Positions 35,598-45,065 of a stretch of 64,000 nucleotides of DNA are shown here, in pieces (position 1 is the first letter of the stretch; every line of letters begins with the position of its first letter). This DNA comes from Paracoccus sp. TOH (GTDB lineage Bacteria > Pseudomonadota > Alphaproteobacteria > Rhodobacterales > Rhodobacteraceae). The DNA is taken from assembly GCF_030388245.1 (NCBI RefSeq), contig NZ_CP098362.1:496001-560000 (forward strand), written 5' to 3'. Position numbers and translations under genes: made by a program. The notes beneath the pieces were generated by a model. It saw only the letters and a list, made by a program, of their open reading frames with translations. It was not told the DNA's origin and did not search any database.

Positions 35598-36674
35598 TCA
35601 TTCGTCCCGCGTGAACAGCCGCACCGAGGCCAGCGACATCGAGGCGTTGCCGGGCAGGTCGACCTGGCCCTTCTTCTCCAGCGTTTCGGCGTCATAGGCG
35701 GCAAGGTCGCCAAGCGCGCCGCCCAGCCAGACCGTGCTGCCGTCGGTCGAGACGTTCACCGAATAATAGCTGTGCGGCAGCGGCACCCGCCGGATCGAGG
35801 CGTTCCTTTCCAGATCGAAACTTTCCAGCACGTTATAGGCGCCGAAGGCACGGGTCTTGGCCGGGTTCACCGCGGTCGAGAAATAGAACACGTCCATGAT
35901 GCGCACCTCGCGCATCGCCATCTCGCCGGTCGCCAGATCCATGGTCAGCAGCCCGGTGCGATAGGCGGTCGGATCGGCCGGGTCGATATCCTTGCGCGCG
36001 GTATAGAAAGGCGTCGCCATCACCCCCGAGCTTTCGTGCTGGTTCCAGACCGCCAGCACGTCGGGCTGGGCATAGGTTTCGGATTCCCAGCTCTGGATCG
36101 GCTTGTCCTCGAGCAGCGTGCCGGTCTCGGGGTCCATCACATGCAGGTTGCGGCCCAGCCCGTAAAGCTTCGAGCCGTCGCGGGCCCAGGCCAGCATGGT
36201 GACCTGGCGCGGCGCCTCGAAATCCTTGCGCCGCGTCAGCGTCTCGGCGTCGTAAAGCGCGATGCGGGTGGGCTGGACCTCGAAATACGTCAGCGCCAGC
36301 TTTACCGGACTTTCATAGATGGCCAGCGTCTTGCCATCGGGGGACAGCGCGGCGCCGAACAGGCTTTTCACCCGCTCCTCGGGGGTGGACAGGTCGATGC
36401 GGCCCAGCGTCTCGCCGGTCAGCAGGTCGATCTTGACCAGGCTTTCGGACTTGTTGACCGTGGCATAGGCGATCTTGCCGCCCGGCGCGACCATCGGCAC
36501 CATGGGCGTGGGGCCGGCGTCGTCGATCTCGATCACCTTCTCGACCGCCATTTTCTCGGTATCGACGACGACCAGCTTGTTCGGCCGCGCCGGGGCCAGG
36601 ATGTAATCGCGCGCCAGCGCAGGGCCGGCCAGCAGCGCGGCGGCGGAGGCCAGGAGCAAAAGCGATGTGCGCAT
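35598..36674 (-). CDS. qhpB: QHNDH beta subunit (beta-propeller)
   Basis: A 358-residue periplasmic subunit with a signal peptide ([21 protein letters not shown]). The mature part is a seven-bladed propeller pattern with repeats such as RPNKLVVVDTEKMAVEKVIEI and SLVKIDLLTGETLGRIDL. With the alpha and gamma subunits it makes the active quinohemoprotein amine dehydrogenase. Its ATG shares one base with the qhpC stop (TGATG), so translation is coupled. Confidence 0.93.
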   Translation of the reverse strand: MRTSLLLLASAAALLAGPALARDYILAPARPNKLVVVDTEKMAVEKVIEIDDAGPTPMVPMVAPGGKIAYATVNKSESLVKIDLLTGETLGRIDLSTPEERVKSLFGAALSPDGKTLAIYESPVKLALTYFEVQPTRIALYDAETLTRRKDFEAPRQVTMLAWARDGSKLYGLGRNLHVMDPETGTLLEDKPIQSWESETYAQPDVLAVWNQHESSGVMATPFYTARKDIDPADPTAYRTGLLTMDLATGEMAMREVRIMDVFYFSTAVNPAKTRAFGAYNVLESFDLERNASIRRVPLPHSYYSVNVSTDGSTVWLGGALGDLAAYDAETLEKKGQVDLPGNASMSLASVRLFTRDE

Positions 36675-37006
36675 CAGGACGAGCCTTTCGTTTCCGGAAA
36701 CACCGATTGCAGCTTGCGCCAGTCCTGCATGACGTCGTCGGCGCCGGCGCTCCAGTTCGGATAGGTGTTCAGCGTGTCGGCGACCTGCGCCGGCCACCAG
36801 CAGGGATCGGCGCAGCCGTACAGGTCCGCCTCCATCGGCTGGCACAGGTTCGAGACGGCGCCGAAGGCGTCCACCTCCCAGCCGGGGTCGAAGGAGGTGG
36901 TGCAGCCGACCAGCGAATTCATCGCCACGACCTCCTCCTCGCGGCCCTCGGCCTCGGCTTCGACAAAGGCCTTGGCCTTGGCGTTGGCGGGCGTCAGATG
37001 TTTCAT
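36674..37006 (-). CDS. qhpC: QHNDH gamma subunit, precursor of the cysteine tryptophylquinone (CTQ) cofactor
   Basis: A 110-residue ribosomally made, crosslinked peptide. A 28-residue leader (Glu/Ala-rich) precedes the mature chain, which starts at Met29-Asn30-Ser31. In mature numbering every residue known to be modified in P. denitrificans is present: Cys7-Glu16, Cys27-Asp33 and Cys41-Asp49 for thioether bonds, and Cys37 with Trp43 for CTQ. QhpD installs the thioethers, QhpG oxidises the tryptophan and QhpE cleaves the leader. It overlaps qhpD by 4 nt and qhpB by 1 nt. Confidence 0.95.
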   Translation of the reverse strand: MKHLTPANAKAKAFVEAEAEGREEEVVAMNSLVGCTTSFDPGWEVDAFGAVSNLCQPMEADLYGCADPCWWPAQVADTLNTYPNWSAGADDVMQDWRKLQSVFPETKGSS

Positions 37007-38460
37007 TGGAGAACCTCCCTTGCTGGGCCGGACCGGGTGATCCGGGGCTCTAACTGGCTGCGGAAGAAGGACGGGTTGGCCTGCATGATGCGGACATAGG
37101 ATTCGATGCCGAAATCGACCCAGTCCCGCATCAGGTCGCAGTAATGCCAGACCGGCGCGAAGGGATCGCCTTGCCGGGCATAGCTTTCGTGATAGCAGCC
37201 GCCGGCGCAGATACTGCGGATGCGGCAGGTCTTGCAGCCGAAGGCGCTGCGGTCCTGTGCGGTCTCGATGAAGCCGGCGAGCTTGGGGATGTCGATGCCG
37301 GTTTCGACATTGCCATAGGTCGGCTGGTTCGAGCCGACGAAGCGGTGGCAGAGGTGCAGCTCGCCCTCCTTGTCCACCGCCAGCATCCCCAGGCCCGCGC
37401 CGCAGGGCACCGCCTTCTTGGTGCCCTGGGCGATGTCGGTCAGAAGCTGGTGCATGTTGGAAAAGCCGATGTTCTCGCCCCGGCAGGCGGCCTCGACATA
37501 GCGCCGGCCCAAGGTCTTCATGTCCTCGAAGGCGGATTTCAGCGCCGCATCGTCCAGGTTGAAGACCGCGATCGGCCCCGAGGTCGCCGGACCGAAGCCG
37601 ACCTCGTGAAAGCCCAGCTCGTTCTTCAGGTGGTCGTGGATGCCGATGACGTCGGTCACGCCCCGCGTCAGCGTCACCCGCACGCCCACCGGACGCGAGC
37701 GATAGCGCGCGAGCAGCATCCGCACATTGCGCGCCACCAGGTCATAGGTGCCCTTGCCGCCCACCGTCTTGCGGTTCGCGTCATGCAGCGCCTTGGGCCC
37801 GTCCATGCTGACGGTCAGCGCGAAGCGATGCGCGTCGAACCAGTCGACCAGTTCCGGCGTCAAGAGCGTCGCATTGGTGGTCAGCGAGAAATCGACCGTC
37901 TTGCCGAGTTCCGCCGCGCGCGGCAGGGCATAGGCCACCACCTCGCGGATCAGGGCCATGTTCGACAAGGGCTCGCCGCCGAAGAACACCACGTTCACCC
38001 GGTCCCGGGCATGGGCCTGTTTCAGCAGCAGCTCGAAACTGGCGCGCGCCGTCTCGAAGCCCATTTTCTGGCCCTTGGCGGGGGTGGTCAGGTCTTCCTT
38101 GTAGCAATAGGTGCAGGCCAGGTTGCAGCCGGTGTTCACGTTCAGGATGATCGTGGACAGCGGGATTTCCTCGACCTTGGCGATGGGGCGCGGCATCTCG
38201 GGCGTCTCGGCGTCGCGCAGGATGTCGAGCGCCAGGAAACTTTGCAGGCAGTCGGCCAGGGTGTCGGGGGCGTGATGCGCGCCCAGCTCGGCGCGCATCA
38301 CATCGGGATCGACGGCGGACGAGCGGCGGAACAGGTCGTAGACGTCGCGCGCCACGCCGTCGAGCTCGAACAGGCTGGTCGTCGGCACATGCATCAGCAT
38401 GGCATGGCCGTCGACATCGACGCGGTGGGCATTGTGGCGGATCAGGGTCAGGGCTCCCAT
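37003..38460 (-). CDS. qhpD: QhpD, radical SAM/SPASM enzyme forming thioether crosslinks
   Basis: A 485-residue peptide-modifying enzyme. The radical SAM cluster motif is CNLACTYC (Cys112, Cys116, Cys119). The SPASM region near the C terminus includes [22 protein letters not shown] and [14 protein letters not shown], for auxiliary iron-sulfur clusters. The N-terminal 95 residues resemble a peptide-recognition domain. In P. denitrificans QhpD makes the Cys-to-Asp/Glu sulfur-to-methylene bonds in QhpC. Start 38460 lies 4 nt after the qhpA stop. Confidence 0.95.
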   Translation of the reverse strand: MGALTLIRHNAHRVDVDGHAMLMHVPTTSLFELDGVARDVYDLFRRSSAVDPDVMRAELGAHHAPDTLADCLQSFLALDILRDAETPEMPRPIAKVEEIPLSTIILNVNTGCNLACTYCYKEDLTTPAKGQKMGFETARASFELLLKQAHARDRVNVVFFGGEPLSNMALIREVVAYALPRAAELGKTVDFSLTTNATLLTPELVDWFDAHRFALTVSMDGPKALHDANRKTVGGKGTYDLVARNVRMLLARYRSRPVGVRVTLTRGVTDVIGIHDHLKNELGFHEVGFGPATSGPIAVFNLDDAALKSAFEDMKTLGRRYVEAACRGENIGFSNMHQLLTDIAQGTKKAVPCGAGLGMLAVDKEGELHLCHRFVGSNQPTYGNVETGIDIPKLAGFIETAQDRSAFGCKTCRIRSICAGGCYHESYARQGDPFAPVWHYCDLMRDWVDFGIESYVRIMQANPSFFRSQLEPRITRSGPAREVLQ

Positions 38461-38464
38461 GGCG

Positions 38465-40003
38465 TCACCGGATCGGCGCATCGACGAAGCGCTGCACCGT
38501 GGCGTAAAGATGCGCCTCGGCACTCAGCGGCCCGCCTTCGGCATCGACGGTGGCGACGACCTTCAGATTGCCGGCATTGTTGGTCTGCATCGGGCGGTCC
38601 GGATTCGGCCCTGCATCGGAGGGCGTGAACAGCCCCGTGTCGTCGATGGAGCCCGCATATTTCGCGTCCTGCATCTTTTCCGCCTCCTCGTCGAAATTGT
38701 CGGTGGCCCAGCTGGCCGGGAAGGCGCCCAGGGCGATGTCGTCCCCGGTGCCGGCCTGGCCGTCGGGGCCGTTCAGCCAGCCCATCGCCTCGAACTGCGC
38801 CGGCACCTTGGGGATCGGGCCGCCATTGCCGCCGATGCGGGCGATGGTCAGGTCGGGCACGATGCTGATGCGGTCGGGCCGGTCATAGGCCACCAGTTCG
38901 ACCTTTTGCCCGCCCAGATCCAGGCTGACCGGGCCGGGCGCGCCGCTGGCGGTCAGCTTCAGCACCGTCACGCCGTCCGCGGCGCTTTCGACGCGGCCGG
39001 CGACGCCCTCGGGCAGCACCAGTTCATCGCCAAGGCCGGTGCCGGCGACGCGGACCCGGGTTTCCTCGCCGATCTTCAGCCGCGCGGGGGCCGTCGCCAG
39101 AACCTGCGGCGCGGCATCGGATTTCACCGCCGCCAGCCGCCCGCCGATCACGTCGCTGTCGGCATGATACCAGCGGCCCGAGAAGCGGCCGTCCTCGAAG
39201 GCCAACACTTGGCGGATGGTGGTCTCGCCGTCGCTGAGCGTCGCCCGCCATTCGCCGGCCCCCAGGATGCGGCCGGTGCCGGCAAAGCTCCGGCTGCCAT
39301 CGGCGAAGTCGAGGGTCATGGTCACCTCGTAATCCTCGCCCGCCTTCTTCAGCGTCAGCCGGCCGGTATAGTCGCCGCGTCCCGGCTGCCGTCCGGCCAG
39401 CACGTAATCGCCCGAAGCATCGCCGGCAAAGGCGGCCGGCGCTTCGCCCAGCGGATAGCTTTTGGCAAGGAAGGGGATGATCTCGGCCTGGGCGATGCCC
39501 CACCAGTCGCGGTCCCGGGCCAGCGCCTGATATTCCAGCGTCGGGAACTGGCCCAGGTGGAAGTTGACCAGGTGCTTCCAGTCCTCGGGCGCGCGGCGCT
39601 GCAGGGCGACGCGGGCATAGGAATGGCAGCGGCCGCAGGTCTGGGTCATCAGCGTGTCGGGGCCTTCGTCGAAGGCCACCGGCTCGCGCTCCAGGATGTA
39701 GCGGCGCTCGGCGGTTTCCGCCAGGGTCAGGCCGCGCGTGTCGGACAGGTAGCGCACCACGGCGGCACGTTCCTCCGGCTCCAGCGCGACGCCGTGGTTG
39801 CGCATCATCCGGGTCACGGTCATGTCCCAGCCCTCGGGGGTCTTGCGGGCGGCGTCGATGCGCTCCCATCGGCCGTCCTCGTGCTTGACATGGCAGGCGG
39901 CGCAGGCGTTCTCCAGCACCTCCTCGCCGGACACCGCCAGCGCCGGGGCGGCGGCGGCAAGGGCGGCGACAGAGACCAGCGCGGTTCGGGTAAATGGCTT
40001 CAT
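38465..40003 (-). CDS. qhpA: QHNDH alpha subunit (dihaem cytochrome c)
   Basis: A 512-residue periplasmic subunit with a signal peptide (cleavage after ALA, residue 23). Haem-binding motifs are CAACH (34-38) and CGRCH (123-127). The rest forms the beta-barrel domains typical of this subunit. Electrons from the CTQ site in gamma leave through the two haems, probably to a cytochrome c or azurin-like acceptor. First gene of the qhpADCBEF operon, with AGAGGAAG upstream of the ATG. It is divergent from qhpG. Confidence 0.95.
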   Translation of the reverse strand: MKPFTRTALVSVAALAAAAPALAVSGEEVLENACAACHVKHEDGRWERIDAARKTPEGWDMTVTRMMRNHGVALEPEERAAVVRYLSDTRGLTLAETAERRYILEREPVAFDEGPDTLMTQTCGRCHSYARVALQRRAPEDWKHLVNFHLGQFPTLEYQALARDRDWWGIAQAEIIPFLAKSYPLGEAPAAFAGDASGDYVLAGRQPGRGDYTGRLTLKKAGEDYEVTMTLDFADGSRSFAGTGRILGAGEWRATLSDGETTIRQVLAFEDGRFSGRWYHADSDVIGGRLAAVKSDAAPQVLATAPARLKIGEETRVRVAGTGLGDELVLPEGVAGRVESAADGVTVLKLTASGAPGPVSLDLGGQKVELVAYDRPDRISIVPDLTIARIGGNGGPIPKVPAQFEAMGWLNGPDGQAGTGDDIALGAFPASWATDNFDEEAEKMQDAKYAGSIDDTGLFTPSDAGPNPDRPMQTNNAGNLKVVATVDAEGGPLSAEAHLYATVQRFVDAPIR

Positions 40004-40079
40004 CTGGCGGCTTCCTCTGGCTCGTCGGGATGGATGGCCCGATTGCGTTGGCCTTTAGAAAAGCGCCGGGGGGCGACAG

Positions 40080-40151
40080 GATTCTTGTCATTCCCGGCCA
40101 GAGTCGCGGCAGATCGCCGCGCCGCGCGGCTTTGGCCGCAAATGTCAGGTT
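40080..40151. promoter_or_regulatory. Inverted-repeat regulatory element, copy 2 (qhpA/qhpG divergent region)
   Basis: Arms TGTCATTCCCGGCCA (40086-40100) and TGGCCGCAAATGTCA (40133-40147) match as an inverted repeat at 12 of 15 positions, with 32 nt between. Both arms, GATTCTTG before and GGTT after are shared with 32069-32131. It sits about 80 nt from the qhpA start and 60 nt from qhpG. Probable QhpR binding region, by inference. Confidence 0.72.
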
Positions 40152-40208
40152 CGCAGGCCGCAAGCGGGCGCAGACTGCCGGTGGGCGGGCGACCGAAAGG
40201 GGAAGCGC

Positions 40209-41459
40209 ATGGGCACGGATGCCGATCTGATCGTGCTGGGCGGCGGGCCGGCGGGTGCGGTTTCGGCCTGGCTCGCCGCGCGCGACGGGCTGCGCGTGCT
40301 GCTGGTCGATCCCGGCCGCGGCCGGCCGCGGCTCGAGGGGCTCAGCCCGCGCCTGCATCGCTGGCTGGCCGGCCAGGGCCTGCTTGATGGGTTCGACGGC
40401 ATTACAGGCCCGCTGCGGCGGCAGGTGGACTGGGCCGGGATCAGCGAAAGCAATGCCGAGCATGTGGTCGAGCGAGCGGCGCTGGACGCGCATCTGCGCC
40501 GTTGCGCCGAAGCCGCCGGCGCCCGGCTGGTGATCGGCAGCGGCCGGCCGGAGCCGGGCGGGGTCTGGCTTGGCGGCGCAAGGCTGCGCGCGCCCATGGT
40601 CATCGACGCCAGGGGCCGCCGGTCGCCCGCTGCGGGCGGCAAGGCCCCGGCCACCCTGGCGCTGTCCGGCTGGGTCGGGGCCGCCCTGCCCGCCGGCATC
40701 CGGCTGACGGCGCTGGCGCAGGGCTGGCTGTGGCGCGTGGCGCTGCCCGATGGGCGGATCTGGGTGCAGGCGATGCTGGATGCCGCCGGCGACGGCCCGC
40801 CGGCGGACCGATTGCGGGCCGCCATGGCCGCGGCCGAGCCTATGCTGGCCGATGCGCCGCTGACGGGCCCGCCGCTGCTGCGCGAGGCGGCGCCGCGCCT
40901 GCCCGCGCCGGTTGGCGCGCTGGACCTGCTGCGGGTCGGCGACGCCTTTGCCGCCATGGACCCGCTGTCCGGCCATGGCCAGTTCTGGGCGGTGTCGAGC
41001 GCGCTGGCCGTCGCCGCCGTGCGCCGCACCCTGGCGGCCCGGCCCGGCGCCGAACCGCTCTGCCGGCGCTTTCTGGCCGAGCGCGCGCTGCAGACCAGCC
41101 TGCACCAGGCCCGGATCGGCCGCGACTTCCTGCGCGCCGAGCCGCGTTTCCGCGCCGCGCCCTTCTGGGCGGCGCGGCTGGGCTTTCCCGACGACCGGCC
41201 CGCCGCCGCGCCGCCGACCGCCCCGCATGTCGCCCGCGCCATCCTGGTCGAGAACGGGCTGCTGGCCGAGCGTGCGGTGCTGCATACCCCCGGCGCGCCG
41301 CAGGGCGTCGGCTGGTTCGGCAACATTCCGGCGGCCGAGGCCTGGCGGTCATGGCAGCAGGGCGGCGCCCCCGCCCTGCAGGCCCGATGGGGCGAGACGG
41401 GGGCCCGTCTCGCCCGGCAGTTTCAGGCGCTGGCGCAGGTCGGGGCTCAGGTCGGCTGA
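40209..41459 (+). CDS. qhpG: QhpG, flavoprotein monooxygenase of CTQ biogenesis
   Basis: A 416-residue FAD enzyme of the p-hydroxybenzoate-hydroxylase class. It has the dinucleotide-binding GGGPAG (11-16) and the later FAD motif VGDAFAAMDPLSGHGQFWAV. In Paracoccus QhpG dihydroxylates Trp43 of the gamma subunit, a step toward the quinone. Ribosome-binding site AAAGGGGAA. Divergent from qhpA, sharing the same control region. Its last 13 nt overlap the end of the convergent NCS1 permease gene. Confidence 0.9.
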   Translation: MGTDADLIVLGGGPAGAVSAWLAARDGLRVLLVDPGRGRPRLEGLSPRLHRWLAGQGLLDGFDGITGPLRRQVDWAGISESNAEHVVERAALDAHLRRCAEAAGARLVIGSGRPEPGGVWLGGARLRAPMVIDARGRRSPAAGGKAPATLALSGWVGAALPAGIRLTALAQGWLWRVALPDGRIWVQAMLDAAGDGPPADRLRAAMAAAEPMLADAPLTGPPLLREAAPRLPAPVGALDLLRVGDAFAAMDPLSGHGQFWAVSSALAVAAVRRTLAARPGAEPLCRRFLAERALQTSLHQARIGRDFLRAEPRFRAAPFWAARLGFPDDRPAAAPPTAPHVARAILVENGLLAERAVLHTPGAPQGVGWFGNIPAAEAWRSWQQGGAPALQARWGETGARLARQFQALAQVGAQVG

Positions 41460-42769
41460 CCCAGCGCCCTGGTCCGGCGGCGCAGCACCGCATAGGCCAG
41501 CCCCGCGATCACGAAGGTGGCAGGGGCCGAGAAGGATGCGGCAGCGCCGCCGATGAAATGCAGGGCCAGCCCGCCGGCCGAGGCGATCAGCCAGGCCCCC
41601 AGCCCGGCGGGGTTGACGGCGCGGACGCGCTCGGTGTCCTCGGGCTCGGCGCGCTCGCCGCCGGTGATGTGGACCAGGGCGATGGCGACCCAGGCCACCA
41701 CGAAGATTCCCTGATAGGCCAGCGCTTGCAGGATATAGGCGAAGACATCGGCCAGCATCAGCGCATAGGCGATGGCGCCGACCACGCAGGCCCAGACCCA
41801 TTTCGGCAGGCGCAGGCGAAACACGGTGCGGGCGAAGCTCTCCATGTTCACGGCGGCGAGGTAATAGTTGGCGGTGTTGATCCGGGTCTGCGAGATCCAG
41901 ACGAAGGCCAGCCCGGCCACGCCCATCAGTTGCACCAGCGCGAAAACCACCGAGACTTCCGAGATGCTGCCCTGGCTCGGCAGGCTGGCGGCCAGGAAGA
42001 TGCCGACCAGGCCGTTGAGCAGGAAGGCCACCGCATAGAAGGGCGCGCCGAAGCTGAGGGTGGCGTGGAACGTTGCGTCCTCGGGCCGGCCGAAGCGGGC
42101 ATAGTCATAGGTGAACATCATCAGGATCCAGACGCCCATATAGGCGGTGAAACAGTCCCACCAGCCGCCGGCCGGCGCGCCGCCCGGCGGGCCAAGGGTC
42201 AGCCAGGCATCCGAATAGCCGTATTCCGCCACCGCCAGCGCCACCGCCGCGACCAGCCCCAGCAGGTAGAAGGGCAAGAGCACGCCGTTGAACCGGTCCA
42301 GCCAGTTCTGGATCGAGCCGAAGATCAGCGCCACCGAATAGACCGCCACCACCAGCGCCGCCAGCGGATAGGCGATGCCGGCATATTCGCGCAGCGCGAC
42401 CGCGATCACCGAGCCCTCGAACACCGCGTAATAGATTGCGGTGGCAAAGAAGATCAGCGTCGCCACCGCCGCACCGCTTCGGCCCAGCAGGATGCGCGAG
42501 AACAGCGAGACGCTGAGCCCGGTGCGGATCGCGTGCCGCACCAGCACCGCGTTCACCGCGGCATAGGCGATGACCGACAGCACCAGGCCGATGATGGCGT
42601 TCCTTGCGCCATAGGCCAGCGCCAGCGAGGCGGCGATGACCAGGTAGAACATGGCCGAGCAGACCGACCACCAGGCCATGGTCAGGGGCAGCCGGCCCAT
42701 GCGCTGGTCGCGCGGCACCGGCCGATCCGAGAATTCCAGTTCTTCCGCATTGTCCAAAGATCCAGCCAT
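41447..42769 (-). CDS. NCS1-family nucleobase/hydantoin-type permease
   Basis: A 440-residue inner-membrane cation symporter with about 12 helices. N-terminal DQRMGRLPLTMAWWSVCSAMFYLVIAASLALAYGARNAIIGL and WWDCFTAYMGVWILMMFTYDYARF fit the cytosine/allantoin/hydantoin permease family. It is the third gene after the hydantoinase-like hyuB and hyuA genes, 78 nt downstream of hyuA. Probably imports the cyclic amide those enzymes hydrolyse. Exact substrate (hydantoin, N-methylhydantoin, oxoproline-like) cannot be read. Confidence 0.82.
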   Translation of the reverse strand: MAGSLDNAEELEFSDRPVPRDQRMGRLPLTMAWWSVCSAMFYLVIAASLALAYGARNAIIGLVLSVIAYAAVNAVLVRHAIRTGLSVSLFSRILLGRSGAAVATLIFFATAIYYAVFEGSVIAVALREYAGIAYPLAALVVAVYSVALIFGSIQNWLDRFNGVLLPFYLLGLVAAVALAVAEYGYSDAWLTLGPPGGAPAGGWWDCFTAYMGVWILMMFTYDYARFGRPEDATFHATLSFGAPFYAVAFLLNGLVGIFLAASLPSQGSISEVSVVFALVQLMGVAGLAFVWISQTRINTANYYLAAVNMESFARTVFRLRLPKWVWACVVGAIAYALMLADVFAYILQALAYQGIFVVAWVAIALVHITGGERAEPEDTERVRAVNPAGLGAWLIASAGGLALHFIGGAAASFSAPATFVIAGLAYAVLRRRTRALGQPT

Positions 42770-42847
42770 GGCTGAAACTCCCTGTTTGGTTTTTTGTGAT
42801 TGTTTCCGGATGGGCGGGGCCTTGGGGCGGCCCCGCCCGGCCTGTGC

Positions 42848-44971
42848 TCAGGCCTCGGCCAATGCGGCGGCCCTTTCGGGCGCAGCCTCGGCGGCGTTGG
42901 CCACGGTCACGACATAGACGCCGTTCTGATCCAGCTCGGCGACCCAGCCCGGCTCGATGACGATGGTGGTCGTCACCTCCTGGATGACCGCCGGGCCGGT
43001 GACGACATCGCCCGCGCCCAGCTTCGCGCCGTCATAGACCGGGGTTTCGTGTCTGCGGCCCACGGCGTCGAAGATCATCTCGCGCGTGCCGGCCAGCGCC
43101 GCATGGGCGCCCTGTCCCGCGGCGATGCGCATCCGCGCCGGCCGCTCGACCGCGCCCGAGATGGCGCTTTCCACATTCACCACCTCGACCGGGCTGTGCG
43201 GCTCGGCATAGGTGTAGAGTTCCTCGTGGCGGGCGTGGAAGGCGGCCTTGAGGCGCTCCAGCGCCGCCTCGTCGATGGCGAAGGGATCGACGCTGACCGT
43301 GCATTCGTGCACCTGCCCGACATAGCGCATGTCGAGGCTGCGGCGAATGCCGACCCGATCGGGGGCGAAATCGTCGGCCAGCAGGTCGGCGCGGCCCTTG
43401 TCCTCGAGCCGGGCGAAGGTCTCGTCGAGACGACGGGCCGCCTCGGCCCCTTCCAGCCGCGCGGCGATGGGGGCCATGTAGTTGTATTTCACGTCCGAGA
43501 TGATCTGGCCAAAGGCGCACAGCCCTGAGGCGAGCTTCGAGACCAGCACCTTGCCGATCCCCATCTCGCGCGCAAGCGCCGTGATATGCGCGCCGGTCGC
43601 GCCGCCGGCGCAGTTCAGCACGAAGTCGCGCGGATCGTAGCCGCGCTCGACCGAGACGCGGCGGATCGCGTTCACCATGTTGTGGTTGACGATGGTGAAC
43701 ATGCCGTAGGCCGCGGTCTCGACGCTGATGCCCAGCGGCTCGGCCAGATGCCGGCGGATCGCCTCGCGCGCCTTCTCGACGCTGAGCGGCAGCCGGCCGC
43801 CCACCAGCCCCTGCGGGTTGAGATAGCCCAGCACCAGGTTGGCATCGGTGGTCGTCGGCCGCTCGCCGCCCTTGCCATAGCAGGCCGGACCGGGTTCGGA
43901 GCCAGCCGATTGCGGCCCCATCTGCATCAGCCCCATCGAGTCGATCCAGCCGATCGAGCCGCCGCCCGCGCCCAGGGTCTCCACCTGGATCATCGGGATT
44001 CCAATGCGATAGCGCAGGAAGTCGATGTTCTTTGAAACATTGGCTTCACCGTCGCGGGTCAGGGTGATGTCGAAGCTGGTGCCGCCCATGTCGACGGTGA
44101 TGATGTCCGAAAGCCCGTAGGGCTCACCCAGGTAAAGCGCCGCGCGCGGCGCCGAGGCGGGGCCGGAATTGATCGCATAGACCGATTGCTCCGAGACCAC
44201 CGACCCCAGGGCGAGCCCGCCGTTCGACTGGAAATAGCGCACCGGCTGGCGCGCGCCGAGGCTTTGGAAATAGCCGTCCACCGCCCGGACATAGCGCGAC
44301 AGGATCGGCGCCAGATAGGCGTTCACGATGGCGGTCGAGGTGCGGGTGTATTCGCGCACCTGCGGATAAAGCTGGCTGCCGACGGTCAGGCGCACCTCCG
44401 GCATCATCTCGCGCACGATCTCGGCGGCGCGGCTTTCGTGGTCGGGATGCAGCACCGACCAGACGAAGCTGATGGCGACCGATTCGACGCCTTCGCGCAG
44501 GAAATGCCGGCAGGCCTCGCGCACCTCCTCCTCGTTCAGCGGTGTGTGGACGGCGCCGGTCGAGATCACCCGCTCTGAGACCCCGCGCCGCAGGTAGCGC
44601 GGCACCAGCATGGTGGCGGGCGGATAGTCCGGATCGTAGCGGTAGCCGTCCTCCTTGTGGCCGAGGCGGATCTCGATGCTGTCCTCGTGACCGCGGGTGG
44701 CGATCAGGCCGGTCTTGGCGCCGGTATGGGTGATCAGCGCATTGAGCCCGACCGTGGTGCCGTTGATGCACAGATCCGCGTTCGAGACCAGCTCGCGCGG
44801 GCTGATGCCCGTTTCCTCCTCGATCACCGCGAGGCCGTTGCGGATCGCCAGGGTCGGATCCTGCGGAGTCGACAGCGCCTTGAAGATGCGCAAGCCCCCT
44901 TCGCGGTCGGCGAGGATGAAATCGGTGAAGGTGCCGCCGGCGTCGATGCCCAGGCGATATTGGTGTTTCAT
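42848..44971 (-). CDS. Hydantoinase/oxoprolinase A-type subunit
   Basis: A 707-residue ATPase subunit of the actin-like fold. N-terminal GIDAGGTFTDFILAD is the phosphate-1 motif, DMGGTSFDITLTRDG the second, and GAGGGSIGWID the third ATP-site loop. The family hydrolyses cyclic amides (hydantoins, N-methylhydantoin, 5-oxoproline) or carboxylates ketones such as acetone and acetophenone. The start is ATG 44971; an in-frame ATG lies four codons upstream. It pairs with the B subunit 94 nt upstream across a hairpin repeat. Confidence 0.9.
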   Translation of the reverse strand: MKHQYRLGIDAGGTFTDFILADREGGLRIFKALSTPQDPTLAIRNGLAVIEEETGISPRELVSNADLCINGTTVGLNALITHTGAKTGLIATRGHEDSIEIRLGHKEDGYRYDPDYPPATMLVPRYLRRGVSERVISTGAVHTPLNEEEVREACRHFLREGVESVAISFVWSVLHPDHESRAAEIVREMMPEVRLTVGSQLYPQVREYTRTSTAIVNAYLAPILSRYVRAVDGYFQSLGARQPVRYFQSNGGLALGSVVSEQSVYAINSGPASAPRAALYLGEPYGLSDIITVDMGGTSFDITLTRDGEANVSKNIDFLRYRIGIPMIQVETLGAGGGSIGWIDSMGLMQMGPQSAGSEPGPACYGKGGERPTTTDANLVLGYLNPQGLVGGRLPLSVEKAREAIRRHLAEPLGISVETAAYGMFTIVNHNMVNAIRRVSVERGYDPRDFVLNCAGGATGAHITALAREMGIGKVLVSKLASGLCAFGQIISDVKYNYMAPIAARLEGAEAARRLDETFARLEDKGRADLLADDFAPDRVGIRRSLDMRYVGQVHECTVSVDPFAIDEAALERLKAAFHARHEELYTYAEPHSPVEVVNVESAISGAVERPARMRIAAGQGAHAALAGTREMIFDAVGRRHETPVYDGAKLGAGDVVTGPAVIQEVTTTIVIEPGWVAELDQNGVYVVTVANAAEAAPERAAALAEA

Positions 44972-45010
44972 GGCGGGTTCCATCTTTGGCTGGCTCCGGC
45001 GGGCCTGGCG

Positions 45011-45063
45011 CCGGGGGCTTCGCGCCCCCGGACCCCCGCGGAGTATTTGGAAAACGGTGAAAG
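45011..45063 (-). repeat. Hairpin plus GTATTTGGAAAACGG tail repeat, copy 1
   Basis: An 8-bp perfect stem CCGGGGGC / GCCCCCGG around a 5-nt loop (45011-45031), then on the plus strand GTATTTGGAAAACGG (45043-45057) and GAAAG (45059-45063). It lies just 3' of the minus-strand hyuB stop and before hyuA. The same tail occurs at 50301-50321 next to a longer hairpin. Probably a dispersed intergenic element that may act as an mRNA 3'-end or processing structure. Confidence 0.6.
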
Positions 45064-45065
45064 GC

